DNA from: JBHIDJ01 sp046760105
Lineage (GTDB): Bacteria; Pseudomonadota; Gammaproteobacteria; Acidiferrobacterales; SPGG2
Length of the DNA stretch: 64,000 bases
NCBI GenBank assembly: GCA_046760105.1
Contig: JBHIDJ010000005.1
Location: 1-64,000 of the forward strand
Direction: 5' to 3'
Both the position numbers and the translations under genes were made by a program. Each line of letters opens with the position of its first letter. The stretch's first letter is position 1. Below the pieces are notes generated by a model, which was not told the DNA's origin, searched no databases, and saw nothing but the letters and a program-made list of their open reading frames with translations. Shown one piece after another: positions 42,486-50,616 of this stretch.

Positions 42486-43496
42486 CTATCGGGCGTGTCG
42501 AATGCGTGGGTTGATCAACCCGTACATCAGATCGACGATGAGATTGACCGTCATGACCACGGTGGCAACCAGCAGCACGCCGCCTTGAACCACGGGATAG
42601 TCGCGTCTGCGCACCGACTCGACCAGCCATTTCCCGACGCCAGGCCAGGCGAAAATGGTTTCGGTCAAGATGGCGCCCGCGAACAGCACGCCGACCGCCA
42701 GACCGATCACCGTGATCACCGGGATCAACGCGTTGCGCAATGCATGCACGCTTACCACCCGAAATGGGGAGACACCTTTGGCGCGGGCGGTGCGGATGTA
42801 GTCCTCGTTAAGCACTTCAAGCATGGACGAGCGCGTCATCCGTGCCACCACTGCGAGCGGAATGGTCGCAAGTGCTATCGCCGGTAGGATGAGATGACGG
42901 ACCGCGGAGACAAAGGCGCCGTCCTCGTCGGAGAACAGACTGTCGATGAGCATGAATCCGGTAACCGGCTCCACCCAGAACAGCGCCGACATCCGGCCCG
43001 AAACCGGCGTCCAGCCAAGCTTGACGGAGAACAGGAGGATGAGCAGCAGCGCCCACCAGAAGATCGGCATGGAGTAGCCCGTCAGCGAGACGGCCATGGA
43101 CGAGTAGTCGAAGACCGAGCCCCGACGCACCGCCGCAATAATGCCGGCTGGCAGACCGATGAGCACCGCCAAAGTCATGGCGCAAATCGCCAGCTCGATG
43201 GTGGCCGGGAACAGCGTTAGGAACTCGCTCAACACGGGCTCCTTGGTGACAATGGAGCGGCCAAGGTCTCCGCGCAGGACACCGCTGATGTAGATCCCGT
43301 ACTGCACGAGTAGCGGCTTGTCGAGGCCGAGCTCCGCGCGCAACTGCGCGTGGCGTTCGGGATCGATGCCACGCTCACCGACGAGTAACTCGATAGGATC
43401 GCCCGGAACCAGGCGAATAAGCGCGAACGTAAGCAACGTCACCCCGAAAAATGTGGGGATGACGAGACTTGCCCGCCTCAGAAGGAACTGGAGCAA
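42486..43496 (-). CDS. dppB: Dipeptide ABC transporter permease DppB
   Basis: This 336-residue permease pairs with DppC. It begins with the class-typical MLQFLLRRASLVIPTFFGVT, keeps RLVPGDPIELLVGERG in the first periplasmic loop, and has the EAA-loop region TRSSMLEVLNEDYIRTARAK. Eight bases separate it from dppC. A strong hairpin lies between it and dppA. Confidence 0.93.
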   Translation of the reverse strand: MLQFLLRRASLVIPTFFGVTLLTFALIRLVPGDPIELLVGERGIDPERHAQLRAELGLDKPLLVQYGIYISGVLRGDLGRSIVTKEPVLSEFLTLFPATIELAICAMTLAVLIGLPAGIIAAVRRGSVFDYSSMAVSLTGYSMPIFWWALLLILLFSVKLGWTPVSGRMSALFWVEPVTGFMLIDSLFSDEDGAFVSAVRHLILPAIALATIPLAVVARMTRSSMLEVLNEDYIRTARAKGVSPFRVVSVHALRNALIPVITVIGLAVGVLFAGAILTETIFAWPGVGKWLVESVRRRDYPVVQGGVLLVATVVMTVNLIVDLMYGLINPRIRHAR

Positions 43497-43517
43497 CTCG
43501 GATCCCTATAGACAGAG

Positions 43518-43539
43518 TGGGGGCGGCGAACCGCCCCCA
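43518..43539. promoter_or_regulatory. Intercistronic stem-loop between dppA and dppB
   Basis: TGGGGGCGG pairs perfectly with CCGCCCCCA around the tetraloop CGAA (TTCG on the transcribed strand), in the 76-base gap. There is no T-tract. Such stems after the binding-protein gene usually protect the dppA mRNA from 3' decay and lower expression of the downstream permease genes. Confidence 0.65.
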
Positions 43540-43572
43540 GCACTTAATCCAAGCCTTGCCTACCGGATCGAC

Positions 43573-45165
43573 TTATTTAAGATCAACGCCGTAGAAGACG
43601 TGGCCGCCAAAGGGATCGATTTTGAAGTCCGCGACCTCTTTGCGTACCGGCTTAAACACCACCGAGTGGGCGATGGTGAACCACGGTGCTTCTTCCTTAA
43701 AGATAAGCTGTGCCTTCTTGTAGAGCGCGGTTCGCTTGGCGACGTCAGCCGTGCGCTTGGCTTCGACCAAGAGATCGTCGAACGGCTTGTGGCACCAACG
43801 TGCCCGGTTAGCACCTTTCGCCGCCGCACAGCCAAGCAATACGTACATGAAGTTGTCGGGATCGCCGTTGTCCCCGGTCCACCCGAGCAGGATCATTTGG
43901 TGTTCGCCCTGCTTGGACCGCTTGAGATACTCACCCCACTCGAACGTTACGATCTTGGCCTTGATACCAACCTTGCCGAGATCCGCTTGCATCAACTCGG
44001 CCATCCGCCGGGCGTTGGGATTGTACGGCCGCTGTACCGGCATGGCCCACAGATCGGTCTCAAAACCATCCGGATATCCAGCTTCGCTCAGTAGCTCTTT
44101 GGCCTTCTCCGGATTGTAAGGATAGTCCCTTACCGCATCGTTATACGACCAAATCGTCGGCGGAATAGGATTCTTGGCCGGCGCACCGGCACCGAGGTAG
44201 ATGGCGTCGATGATAGCCTGTTTATTGATCGCGTAGTTGATCGCCTGGCGAACGAGCTTGTTGTCGAACGGCTTCTTCTCCGTATTGAAGGCAAGATAGC
44301 CGACGTTCAGGCCTTCCTGCCGAAGCAGCTTGATGTCTGGATCCTTTTCCATCGCCTCGAGGTCAGCCGGGTTCGGATACGGCATCACGTGACACTCGCC
44401 GGCCTTTAGTTTTGCATAGCGCACCGCCGGATCAGGTGTAATCGCGAAGATCAGTTTGTCGATCGCCGCCTTTCCGCCCCAATAGTCCGGGTGGGCCTGA
44501 TAGCGGATGACCGCGTCCTTCTGATAGGAAACGCGCTGGTACGGACCGGTACCAACTGGATTGAGGTCAACCTTCTCCGGCGTACCGACCACCTGCATCT
44601 TCTGCGCGTATTCGGCCGACAGGATTGAAGCGAAGTCCATGCCCAAGTTGGCGATCATCGGCGCTTCTGGCACATTTAGCGTGAAACGTACAGTATGATC
44701 GTCGACCTTCTCGACGCTTTTCAGCAGGTTAGGCATGTCCATGCTGTTGAAGTACTCGTAGCCACCACCTGAAACCTTGTGGTACGGGTGATCCTTCTTC
44801 AGCTGGCGGTTGAAACTGAAGAGCACGTCATCGGCATTGAAATCGCGCGTGGGCTTGAAGAACTTGGTCGTCTGAAACTTTACGCCCTTACGCAGATGGA
44901 ACGTGTAGACCAGGCCATCATCGGACACATCCCACGACTCGGCCAGCGCGGGAACGATCTTAGTGGTGCCGCGCTCGAACTCGACGAGTCGATTGAAGAT
45001 CTGGCGCGATGAGACGTCGAACGTAGTGCCCGCGGTGTAGAGTGACGGGTTGAACCCCTCCGGACTGCCTTCTGAGCAATAGACCAGGGTCTTGGCGGGA
45101 ACTGAGGCGACCACGCCAACGCTCAGCACTGCGCCCAACACAAGACTAAAGAATTTGGGTTTCAT
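43573..45165 (-). CDS. dppA: Periplasmic dipeptide-binding protein DppA
   Basis: DppA captures dipeptides and possibly haem for the Dpp importer. The 530-residue protein starts with the signal peptide MKPKFFSLVLGAVLSVGVVA. The mature sequence follows E. coli DppA closely, with KTLVYCSEGSPEGFNPSLYT, YHKVSGGGYEYFNSMDMPNL and MPVQRPYNPNARRMAELMQA. AGGAG lies eight bases before the ATG at 45165. It is the first gene of the operon. The close similarity favours Dpp over the related Opp or Sap systems. Confidence 0.95.
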   Translation of the reverse strand: MKPKFFSLVLGAVLSVGVVASVPAKTLVYCSEGSPEGFNPSLYTAGTTFDVSSRQIFNRLVEFERGTTKIVPALAESWDVSDDGLVYTFHLRKGVKFQTTKFFKPTRDFNADDVLFSFNRQLKKDHPYHKVSGGGYEYFNSMDMPNLLKSVEKVDDHTVRFTLNVPEAPMIANLGMDFASILSAEYAQKMQVVGTPEKVDLNPVGTGPYQRVSYQKDAVIRYQAHPDYWGGKAAIDKLIFAITPDPAVRYAKLKAGECHVMPYPNPADLEAMEKDPDIKLLRQEGLNVGYLAFNTEKKPFDNKLVRQAINYAINKQAIIDAIYLGAGAPAKNPIPPTIWSYNDAVRDYPYNPEKAKELLSEAGYPDGFETDLWAMPVQRPYNPNARRMAELMQADLGKVGIKAKIVTFEWGEYLKRSKQGEHQMILLGWTGDNGDPDNFMYVLLGCAAAKGANRARWCHKPFDDLLVEAKRTADVAKRTALYKKAQLIFKEEAPWFTIAHSVVFKPVRKEVADFKIDPFGGHVFYGVDLK

Positions 45166-45393
45166 GGTTAATCTCCTAATGGTTGTCGTTGTTTGATTTG
45201 AATGCTCGCCCATCGACACGTGTCGAGGCACTTTGATTCAGCCTTGGCCAAAGCCGCCACGGTGATAATACGCTGTATCCTACGTCGGGCGCCAACGGAT
45301 GTCAGCAGGATGTGCCCTAATGTCGACCCCGCCCGTGTCCGTTCGTCTAAAGAACTGACGCGGGAGATAATCTCCGGACAGGAGTAGCCCGCC

Positions 45394-45678
45394 ATGAAGT
45401 TTTGTCATTTTCCCGGCCGGCGCTCAACCAATACACGTGCAGTTCTTACGGTTATTAATGGTCGATGGCCCGAGGCAGGGCTGCGGCCGGTGGATGCCTT
45501 GGCCGTGAGAGGCAAGCTGTCAGGCTACCATCTGTTATCGGGAGCACGTGCCGACCGCTGGCGGCGGCTGGGTTGTTGGGCTGAAGTGGCGCAGGCCTAT
45601 CACAGTGCGAGCCGTCCTGAGCAAAGATTCCTACGGCAACGCCTAACCGACGTGCAATCCAAAGCCTGGCAACCATAG
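45394..45678 (+). pseudogene. C-terminal remnant of an ECF42-like sigma factor
   Basis: The 94-codon frame resembles only the last quarter of ECF42-type sigma factors, the helical extension after the DNA-binding region. The matching parts are RWPEAGLRPVDALAVRGKLS, GYHLLSGARADRWRRLG and the ending SRPEQRFLRQRLTDVQ. The sigma-2 and sigma-4 regions are missing and nothing like them lies in the 230 bases upstream, so the gene is a truncated relic. The ATG at 45394 is probably accidental. The family call is from memory of the pattern G-x-E-A-G-L-x3-D-A-L followed by G-Y-H-L. Confidence 0.55.
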
Positions 45679-45702
45679 TGTTGGGTATCCTATAGAACCG
45701 CA

Positions 45703-46341
45703 TTACTGTAGTGTTTTTATGTAAGCGACGACATCTTTTATCGCTTGTTCGTTAGGCAGCAGTGCATGTGCCATTGACGCCATCGTTTGGCCATAGGTGT
45801 CCTTCTCATGGGCACCACGAATACCTGCTCTAAAGTTCTGTAGTTGACGCATTAGATACCAATCATGCTGACCCGCTAAGCGCGGACCACCGAGCGTCTC
45901 GTTTCCTTGCCCACTCTCACCGTGGCACGACTGACACGAGGCAAAGATTATCTTGCCTTTATCAGGAACGCCCGTTTGCTCCGTTCTCGCAGGAGCTTCG
46001 GCCTCGAGCGTGGCTATATAGGCGACGACGTCCTTCAGTGCTTGTGCGTCTACGAGCAACATAAGGGCCATTGAACGCATTTGTTGGCCAAGGGTGTCAT
46101 TCTCATGAGTGCCCCGAATACCGTTCTCGAAATTTTGAAGCTGACGAGCCAGATACCAATGGCGTTGACCCGCTAAACGGGGGGCGTTTGCTTCTTTGTT
46201 CCCCTGCCCATGCTCGCCATGGCACGTCTGACAGCTCGCATAGTACTGTTTACCTTTCCCGGCGTTACCCTTAGCCGCATAGGAGAAGGTTGGTCCTGTA
46301 ACAACTAGAGAACAAACCATCAAGAACAGGAATTGTTTCAT
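45703..46341 (-). CDS. Diheme cytochrome c, c4-like
   Basis: This 212-residue exported protein has two tandem class I cytochrome domains. The first haem site is ASCQTCHGEHGQGNKEANAP and the second ASCQSCHGESGQGNETLGGP. The axial Met ligands probably lie in QQMRSMALML and QTMASMAHAL. The signal peptide is MKQFLFLMVCSLVVTGPTFSYA, starting at ATG 46341 with a GAGGG-type site upstream. Cytochrome c4 passes electrons to terminal oxidases in the periplasm. It lies near other redox proteins (P460, DUF3179, TlpA-like). Confidence 0.88.
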   Translation of the reverse strand: MKQFLFLMVCSLVVTGPTFSYAAKGNAGKGKQYYASCQTCHGEHGQGNKEANAPRLAGQRHWYLARQLQNFENGIRGTHENDTLGQQMRSMALMLLVDAQALKDVVAYIATLEAEAPARTEQTGVPDKGKIIFASCQSCHGESGQGNETLGGPRLAGQHDWYLMRQLQNFRAGIRGAHEKDTYGQTMASMAHALLPNEQAIKDVVAYIKTLQ

Positions 46342-46444
46342 CTCGCATCCCTCAGTCAAACAGGGTTCACAAGTTTTTACGAATCAAACTTGGCATATAA
46401 TATCGCATGCTCTTCAACTTCAGCGCATATTCTCGGGACGACTG

Positions 46445-46984
46445 ATGCGATATATCGCTATGTGTTCTATTCGCTCGCGCGGGCATTGGATTATCCCAGC
46501 CCTGGCTACGCTGGTGCTCGACCTCGCAACCAGCGCACCTAGTCTCGCGTTTGATGAGAATGATCTGAAATCTTTGCTCGACACCAAGGTCTGCAACGGT
46601 TGCGACCTTGAAGGCGCGGACTTGCGCGGCAGAGCACTTGAAGGCGCCAAACTCAGGTGGAGCAATCTTAAGGATGCCGACCTTCGAGGTGCCAATCTGA
46701 ACGGCGCGGACATGACTGGGGCGTCGCTTGAGCATGCAAAACTCAGCAACGCTAATTTCCAGGGCGCAAAACTCGAAGGCGCCCGACTGCTCGGGGTCGA
46801 TCTATCTGAGGTGCGATTGATTGGGGCAGATCTCCGCTGGGCGGACCTTCGGCATCTCGACGTCGACCTCGCCTTCGAGTTTGTCGAACTCATCGGCGTT
46901 CAGCTAGAAGGGGCTCGCTTTAAGCACGGTGTTCGTTGCGCAGGCTTCCCCGCCAAGGGTGGTTGGGGCTGCGTCACGAAATGA
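46445..46984 (+). CDS. Exported pentapeptide-repeat protein
   Basis: This 179-residue protein has a likely signal peptide or anchor (residues about 10-36) and then a right-handed quadrilateral beta-helix built from A(D/N)LxG repeats. Examples are GCDLEGADLRGRALEGAKL, DADLRGANLNGADMTGASLE and NFQGAKLEGARLLGVDLSEV. Two Cys residues precede the repeats and two end the protein. No enzymatic function is expected for this family. The start overlaps nothing and is divergent from the cytochrome gene across about 100 bases. Confidence 0.8.
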   Translation: MRYIAMCSIRSRGHWIIPALATLVLDLATSAPSLAFDENDLKSLLDTKVCNGCDLEGADLRGRALEGAKLRWSNLKDADLRGANLNGADMTGASLEHAKLSNANFQGAKLEGARLLGVDLSEVRLIGADLRWADLRHLDVDLAFEFVELIGVQLEGARFKHGVRCAGFPAKGGWGCVTK

Positions 46985-47033
46985 GCGACGCGCCTGCTGC
47001 TGGCTAACGCCGCTAGCGACCTGATCATCACAA

Positions 47034-47065
47034 CACAGCCCGGGCGTGTTAGCGCCCGGGCTGTG
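47034..47065. terminator. Thirteen-base-pair hairpin between convergent genes
   Basis: CACAGCCCGGGCG and CGCCCGGGCTGTG are perfectly complementary around TGTTAG. It sits between the pentapeptide gene and the convergent P460 gene. It lacks a T-tract, but its strength and position make it a likely shared transcript end. Confidence 0.6.
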
Positions 47066-47096
47066 CTAAAGCAGATGTCGTTATGCGAGCGCCGAC

Positions 47097-47633
47097 TTAG
47101 CGGTCGAAGTTGAATATATAGTCGCCGCCCGGTGCCGCCTTATGGCACGCGATGCAGCCTTTGGCCTTCCCCTTCGCGACGCGGCCTGCCAATTGCATCC
47201 CCTTGGGATTGGTGTGTAAACCACCATCCGGCTTGAACTTCACCCAGAACCAGTCCTTGTTGTCAGCATCGTAACCGCTGCGCTTAAACATGACGGTGAC
47301 AGCCTTGAGGTATTTACCCGGATTATTGGCGACGGCCTGTTTGCTCACGCCCTCGCCGCCGTAGTTACGTTTGACGATGACTCGCCCGGTGTCCCCCTTT
47401 ACCTTTACGGTGCCATCGATAGTGTCCAGGATCGCCCCGTGGGGATGCTGCCCGGTGTAGGGTGTGGACATAATGGCGTTTGAGCCAACGAAATTGGCCT
47501 TGGTCAACGCCTTCCATAGTGCTTGCGAGTACTTCACGTCCTCGGGCCCACCGAACGGCGCCTGCGCCCACGCCGCAGTGGCAGCTATTACTAACCCGGA
47601 AAGAGTCGCGACGATGACATGTTTCTTCTTCAT
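47097..47633 (-). CDS. Cytochrome P460-family protein
   Basis: This 178-residue periplasmic haem protein has a signal peptide MKKKHVIVATLSGLVIAATA cleaved near AWA-QA. The fold region includes DVKYSQALWKALTKANFVGS and GRVIVKRNYGGEGVSK. The haem site GCIACHKAAPGGDYIFNF is at the C-terminus as in the family. Cytochromes P460 and c'-beta bind nitrogen oxides; P460 proper oxidises hydroxylamine through a Lys-haem crosslink, which I cannot confirm here. AAGGAGG nine bases before the ATG makes a strong start. Confidence 0.85.
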   Translation of the reverse strand: MKKKHVIVATLSGLVIAATAAWAQAPFGGPEDVKYSQALWKALTKANFVGSNAIMSTPYTGQHPHGAILDTIDGTVKVKGDTGRVIVKRNYGGEGVSKQAVANNPGKYLKAVTVMFKRSGYDADNKDWFWVKFKPDGGLHTNPKGMQLAGRVAKGKAKGCIACHKAAPGGDYIFNFDR

Positions 47634-47971
47634 TTACACTTACCTCCTTTATGGATTATGGGTCGTAAGTTACATAAGACCGGTTTTGCCCCTAGATTAT
47701 TACCACCGTGTTACAAAAAAACGGTGTCTCTCCTCAACTAACAAGGCGCCGACCGGATCATGCGTAAGAGTTTGTTTTTAAAGATGTTTGTCGATGTGCG
47801 TTGCGAAATGGTGATCCCACCTTGGCAGCTAACCACTCACAAAGGCTATTCGTTTCTGCAGGTACGAGACAAACCTATCGAGCAACCGTTCTCATAAAGA
47901 AACCCGGCCGCTGCCCCGCAAAAGGAGAAGTTGGTCCTTAGAAACGACCTCCCACCGGCCGTCGCATTGGG
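47634..47971. other. Gene-less stretch between P460 and DUF3179 genes
   Basis: It contains the P460 promoter region and ribosome-binding site at its left end. A 45-codon plus-strand frame (47760-47897) lacks a ribosome-binding site and family resemblance. No strong terminator is visible after the DUF3179 gene. Confidence 0.4.
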
Positions 47972-49168
47972 TCAGCCTGCACCCTTGTAGATCTTCGTGT
48001 TCGGTTTGAATGCCGCCCAAGCAAACCAGAAGTGATTGGCGTGAACGATAGGCGTCAACTTCTTGCCGGTCAGTGGCCCTGTGGTGGCCTCGCCCAAGAT
48101 ATTCCAGGCACTTCCCGTCTCGCGATCGACGAATTTCTCGCCATCAACACGGAAGCTAAGCCTTCGTCCGTCCAGCGTGGGATCGAACACACCGGTCGCA
48201 CCAACATCCGCCGCGTCCGGGATAGAACGCGCACCTAGCGCCGAGCGGGTCCCAGGTTTGAAAAACACTACCATCTCCCGGCCGTTGAGCATGTAGTTTA
48301 CAATCCTCTCCTTCTTCAACACGGAAAACGGAAACGCGGCATCGGCGTTACCGATGGTCACCGCCACTACTCGCTCCTTGGGAAGCAAGCGTCCGTCTAA
48401 CTCACCATCAAATAAGAAAGGCGGGGTGTCGACGCGATCGTAGCCGACATAAGGGTTGTCCCCGTAATTACGAACATGCCCGGTCTCGCGCGAGAGAACC
48501 TTGCCCTTAGGATTCGCCGCCTTAAAATCCGACCAAGAGACCACGGAGGACGGCAACAGTCGAAGTCTCTTGCCCGCCAACTGCCCTATGATGGCATTGC
48601 CGGTGAGCTGTTGCCACCATGACTCGGTCTGTCGGTCCCACATGATGAGATCGCTGTTGCGCAGATTACCCGAAACACCAAAGTCGTAGACGACGCTACC
48701 AAGCCTTCTATCGAACACCACGGCTGAATTGCACAGCGGACAGAAGCTGACGGCCACCGGCAAACCACCGACCACATCGTTGACAATCTCGTGCCATGTC
48801 ATGATCTGCAAGGGATACGCCCTGGCATCCCCGTTGAACTCAAACACGATGACGGGCTCCTCGCGCCCGAGCCAGCTATCGGCGTCTGCCGTTGTTGTGA
48901 ACTTGGGGTTATCTATGGGGGGAATGCCGTCGCGGGGAACACCGCCGGAAAGTATTTCGCTGAACGAGACGCAATATTTACTGAAATCAGTCTTCCACCC
49001 ATAGGGGGCGATTTGCGAGTTGGCTAGCTTCTCGCGGTAGTTCGGATCGGATTTCACGTCTTGCCCTGAGGCGAGCGCGTTTCCGTCAACTGGAACAAAC
49101 GTAGTTGCAAAAATAACCGCTGCTCCGAGTACTAGCGCGCAAACCGGTAGTTTATTTCTAGCAATCAT
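47972..49168 (-). CDS. DUF3179-domain periplasmic protein
   Basis: This 398-residue exported protein starts with the signal segment MIARNKLPVCALVLGAAVIF (ATG 49168, GGAGAA upstream). It contains the DUF3179 hallmarks: ARAYPLQIMTWHEIVNDVVG, the two-Cys motif AVSFCPLCNSAVVFDRRLG and GVSGNLRNSDLIMWDRQTES. The conserved Cys pair and His suggest metal or redox chemistry, but no function is established for the family. It lies directly downstream of a TlpA-like thioredoxin that could keep the Cys pair reduced or load a metal; this is inference from neighbourhood. Confidence 0.85.
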   Translation of the reverse strand: MIARNKLPVCALVLGAAVIFATTFVPVDGNALASGQDVKSDPNYREKLANSQIAPYGWKTDFSKYCVSFSEILSGGVPRDGIPPIDNPKFTTTADADSWLGREEPVIVFEFNGDARAYPLQIMTWHEIVNDVVGGLPVAVSFCPLCNSAVVFDRRLGSVVYDFGVSGNLRNSDLIMWDRQTESWWQQLTGNAIIGQLAGKRLRLLPSSVVSWSDFKAANPKGKVLSRETGHVRNYGDNPYVGYDRVDTPPFLFDGELDGRLLPKERVVAVTIGNADAAFPFSVLKKERIVNYMLNGREMVVFFKPGTRSALGARSIPDAADVGATGVFDPTLDGRRLSFRVDGEKFVDRETGSAWNILGEATTGPLTGKKLTPIVHANHFWFAWAAFKPNTKIYKGAG

Positions 49169-49245
49169 AGGGTTTTCTCCTATAAAGTTTTGTCCTAGCG
49201 CAATCTGCGAATTACCGGGGATTACACACCGGCACGACAGTACGA

Positions 49246-49827
49246 CTATTGGTTCAGCATATTCGTCGTTATCGTTTTCAACTTTTCCATATTCAGAACC
49301 CCGTTCCATTTACGAAAGATCTGGCCCTCGGCATTGATGAAAATCGTGGTAGGCATTGCCAGCACCCTATAGTGGCGCAGCAAACGGCTATCATCGGGGT
49401 AGCCGGTTGGATAGGTAATACCCAATTCATCGAGAAGTTTGCGTGCATCGTCCTGGCTACCGAGATCGGTAAATTCTCCCACATCGATGCCCAGCAGCCG
49501 AACCTTGTCCTTAAATCCTTCATAGAAACGCTGAAACTCAGGCATTTCGGCACGGCACGGGGGACACTGTGCGCCCCAGAGGTTTAAAACGATGGGCCTG
49601 CCCCGAAGATCAGAAAGGTTAAGTCTTTCCGCATCCAACTCGTTCTCGCCGTGGTAAAGCGTGAACGTGAAGTCAGGGGCCGGTTCATTTGCGGGCCCTA
49701 GGGTGCCGAACCCTGTGAGCGTGACGATCAGGAAAGGCCCCAACACCAGGCGCAGAAACGCTCGGTGGTAGCGTAGGCCACGCCGCGAGATAGCCTTATG
49801 ATAAAGTTTCACACCCGACCTACTCAT
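49246..49827 (-). CDS. TlpA-family membrane-anchored thiol-disulfide oxidoreductase
   Basis: This 193-residue protein has a basic N-terminus and one hydrophobic anchor (about residues 24-42). A thioredoxin fold facing the periplasm follows. The active site is CPPC in LWGAQCPPCRAEMPEFQRF, and the cis-Pro is in VLAMPTTIFINAEG. TlpA and ResA relatives reduce haem or metal sites during cytochrome and oxidase assembly. I chose the ATG at 49827, preceded by AAGAAGG; an in-frame GTG ten codons earlier is possible. It is followed by the DUF3179 gene after 77 bases. Confidence 0.85.
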   Translation of the reverse strand: MSRSGVKLYHKAISRRGLRYHRAFLRLVLGPFLIVTLTGFGTLGPANEPAPDFTFTLYHGENELDAERLNLSDLRGRPIVLNLWGAQCPPCRAEMPEFQRFYEGFKDKVRLLGIDVGEFTDLGSQDDARKLLDELGITYPTGYPDDSRLLRHYRVLAMPTTIFINAEGQIFRKWNGVLNMEKLKTITTNMLNQ

Positions 49828-50055
49828 GGCCTTCTTATCGGAACCGTTTTTCGCCACACCTGCATTGGAGAGACGTTTCTATCTCTTTCAGCTCTTATGT
49901 TCCGACCGTAGCGGCACCATTAAGTTTCCATCGCCATTGCGCGATATAGGTATGTCCATCGTTTAGCGACGACCGCCCAAGCTGAAAGCAAGACGAGAAT
50001 TGCCAGAAAAAAATCTCGTTTCGCTATTGGACCAACTTCCCTGGATTTCAACGCC

Positions 50056-50583
50056 ATGACACGTCTCACATATCTAGCGCTTATTCTCATTACCTCGTTT
50101 GTTCTATTGCCTCCTGTCGCTCTGGCCCTGCATGAGATCGATCACCGATATGATGTTATGGGTTATGTATTAGATAAAGAGGAAAAACCCATCGGTGAGG
50201 CACAGGTGCGTATCTACATGGACAATCGGGTCGTCGGTTACGAGAAGACAAACTCGCAAGGCTTTTATAAGATACGGCTGCACTTGCACGATCCTGATCT
50301 CGGCAAAACACTGCGTGTACAAACAGCGAACGTTAGCAGAAACATAAAAGTAACTTTTACGCCCGGTGACAAAAAGACTAAGCGCGTGCACTATGCAAAC
50401 TTTATTGACGGCAAACTCATCCAACGCAAGCTTTCTAGAAACACATTTCCCGTATGGGTATATGGAGCCATTGCCGCAATCGTTATTGCAACTGCGATTA
50501 TGATTGCACTCCGCAGGACGCGTCGGATGCAACGTCGCCATCGACAGCTACAGCAGCGCGCGCGCAAAAAACGAAAACGATAG
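50056..50583 (+). CDS. Exported Ig-like domain protein with a single anchor and basic tail
   Basis: This 175-residue protein carries a signal peptide (MTRLTYLALILITSFVLLPP...ALA). A carboxypeptidase-regulatory-like beta-sandwich follows: YDVMGYVLDKEEKPIGEAQV, then YEKTNSQGFYKIRLHLHD. One transmembrane helix (about 133-152) comes next, and an almost purely basic cytoplasmic tail (RRTRRMQRRHRQLQQRARKK). The domain order resembles accessory or adaptor membrane proteins, but no name is known to me. It is isolated, facing the convergent SDR gene. Confidence 0.6.
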   Translation: MTRLTYLALILITSFVLLPPVALALHEIDHRYDVMGYVLDKEEKPIGEAQVRIYMDNRVVGYEKTNSQGFYKIRLHLHDPDLGKTLRVQTANVSRNIKVTFTPGDKKTKRVHYANFIDGKLIQRKLSRNTFPVWVYGAIAAIVIATAIMIALRRTRRMQRRHRQLQQRARKKRKR

Positions 50584-50616
50584 TCTCTCTAGCTGCCCGT
50601 GCTCGCGAACCGTCTG

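Noticed and set aside
41569..42514. Two plus-strand frames (192 and 177 codons) over dppC
   Set aside because: They are antisense shadows of a clear permease gene; their His/Gly/Arg-rich composition is typical of shadows.
42477..42630. Upstream extension of dppC by 51 codons
   Set aside because: It overlaps dppB and encodes Arg/His-rich sequence unlike the family. The ATG at 42477 has GGGGAGG.
47760..47897. 45-codon frame between the P460 and DUF3179 genes
   Set aside because: It has no ribosome-binding site and no family resemblance.
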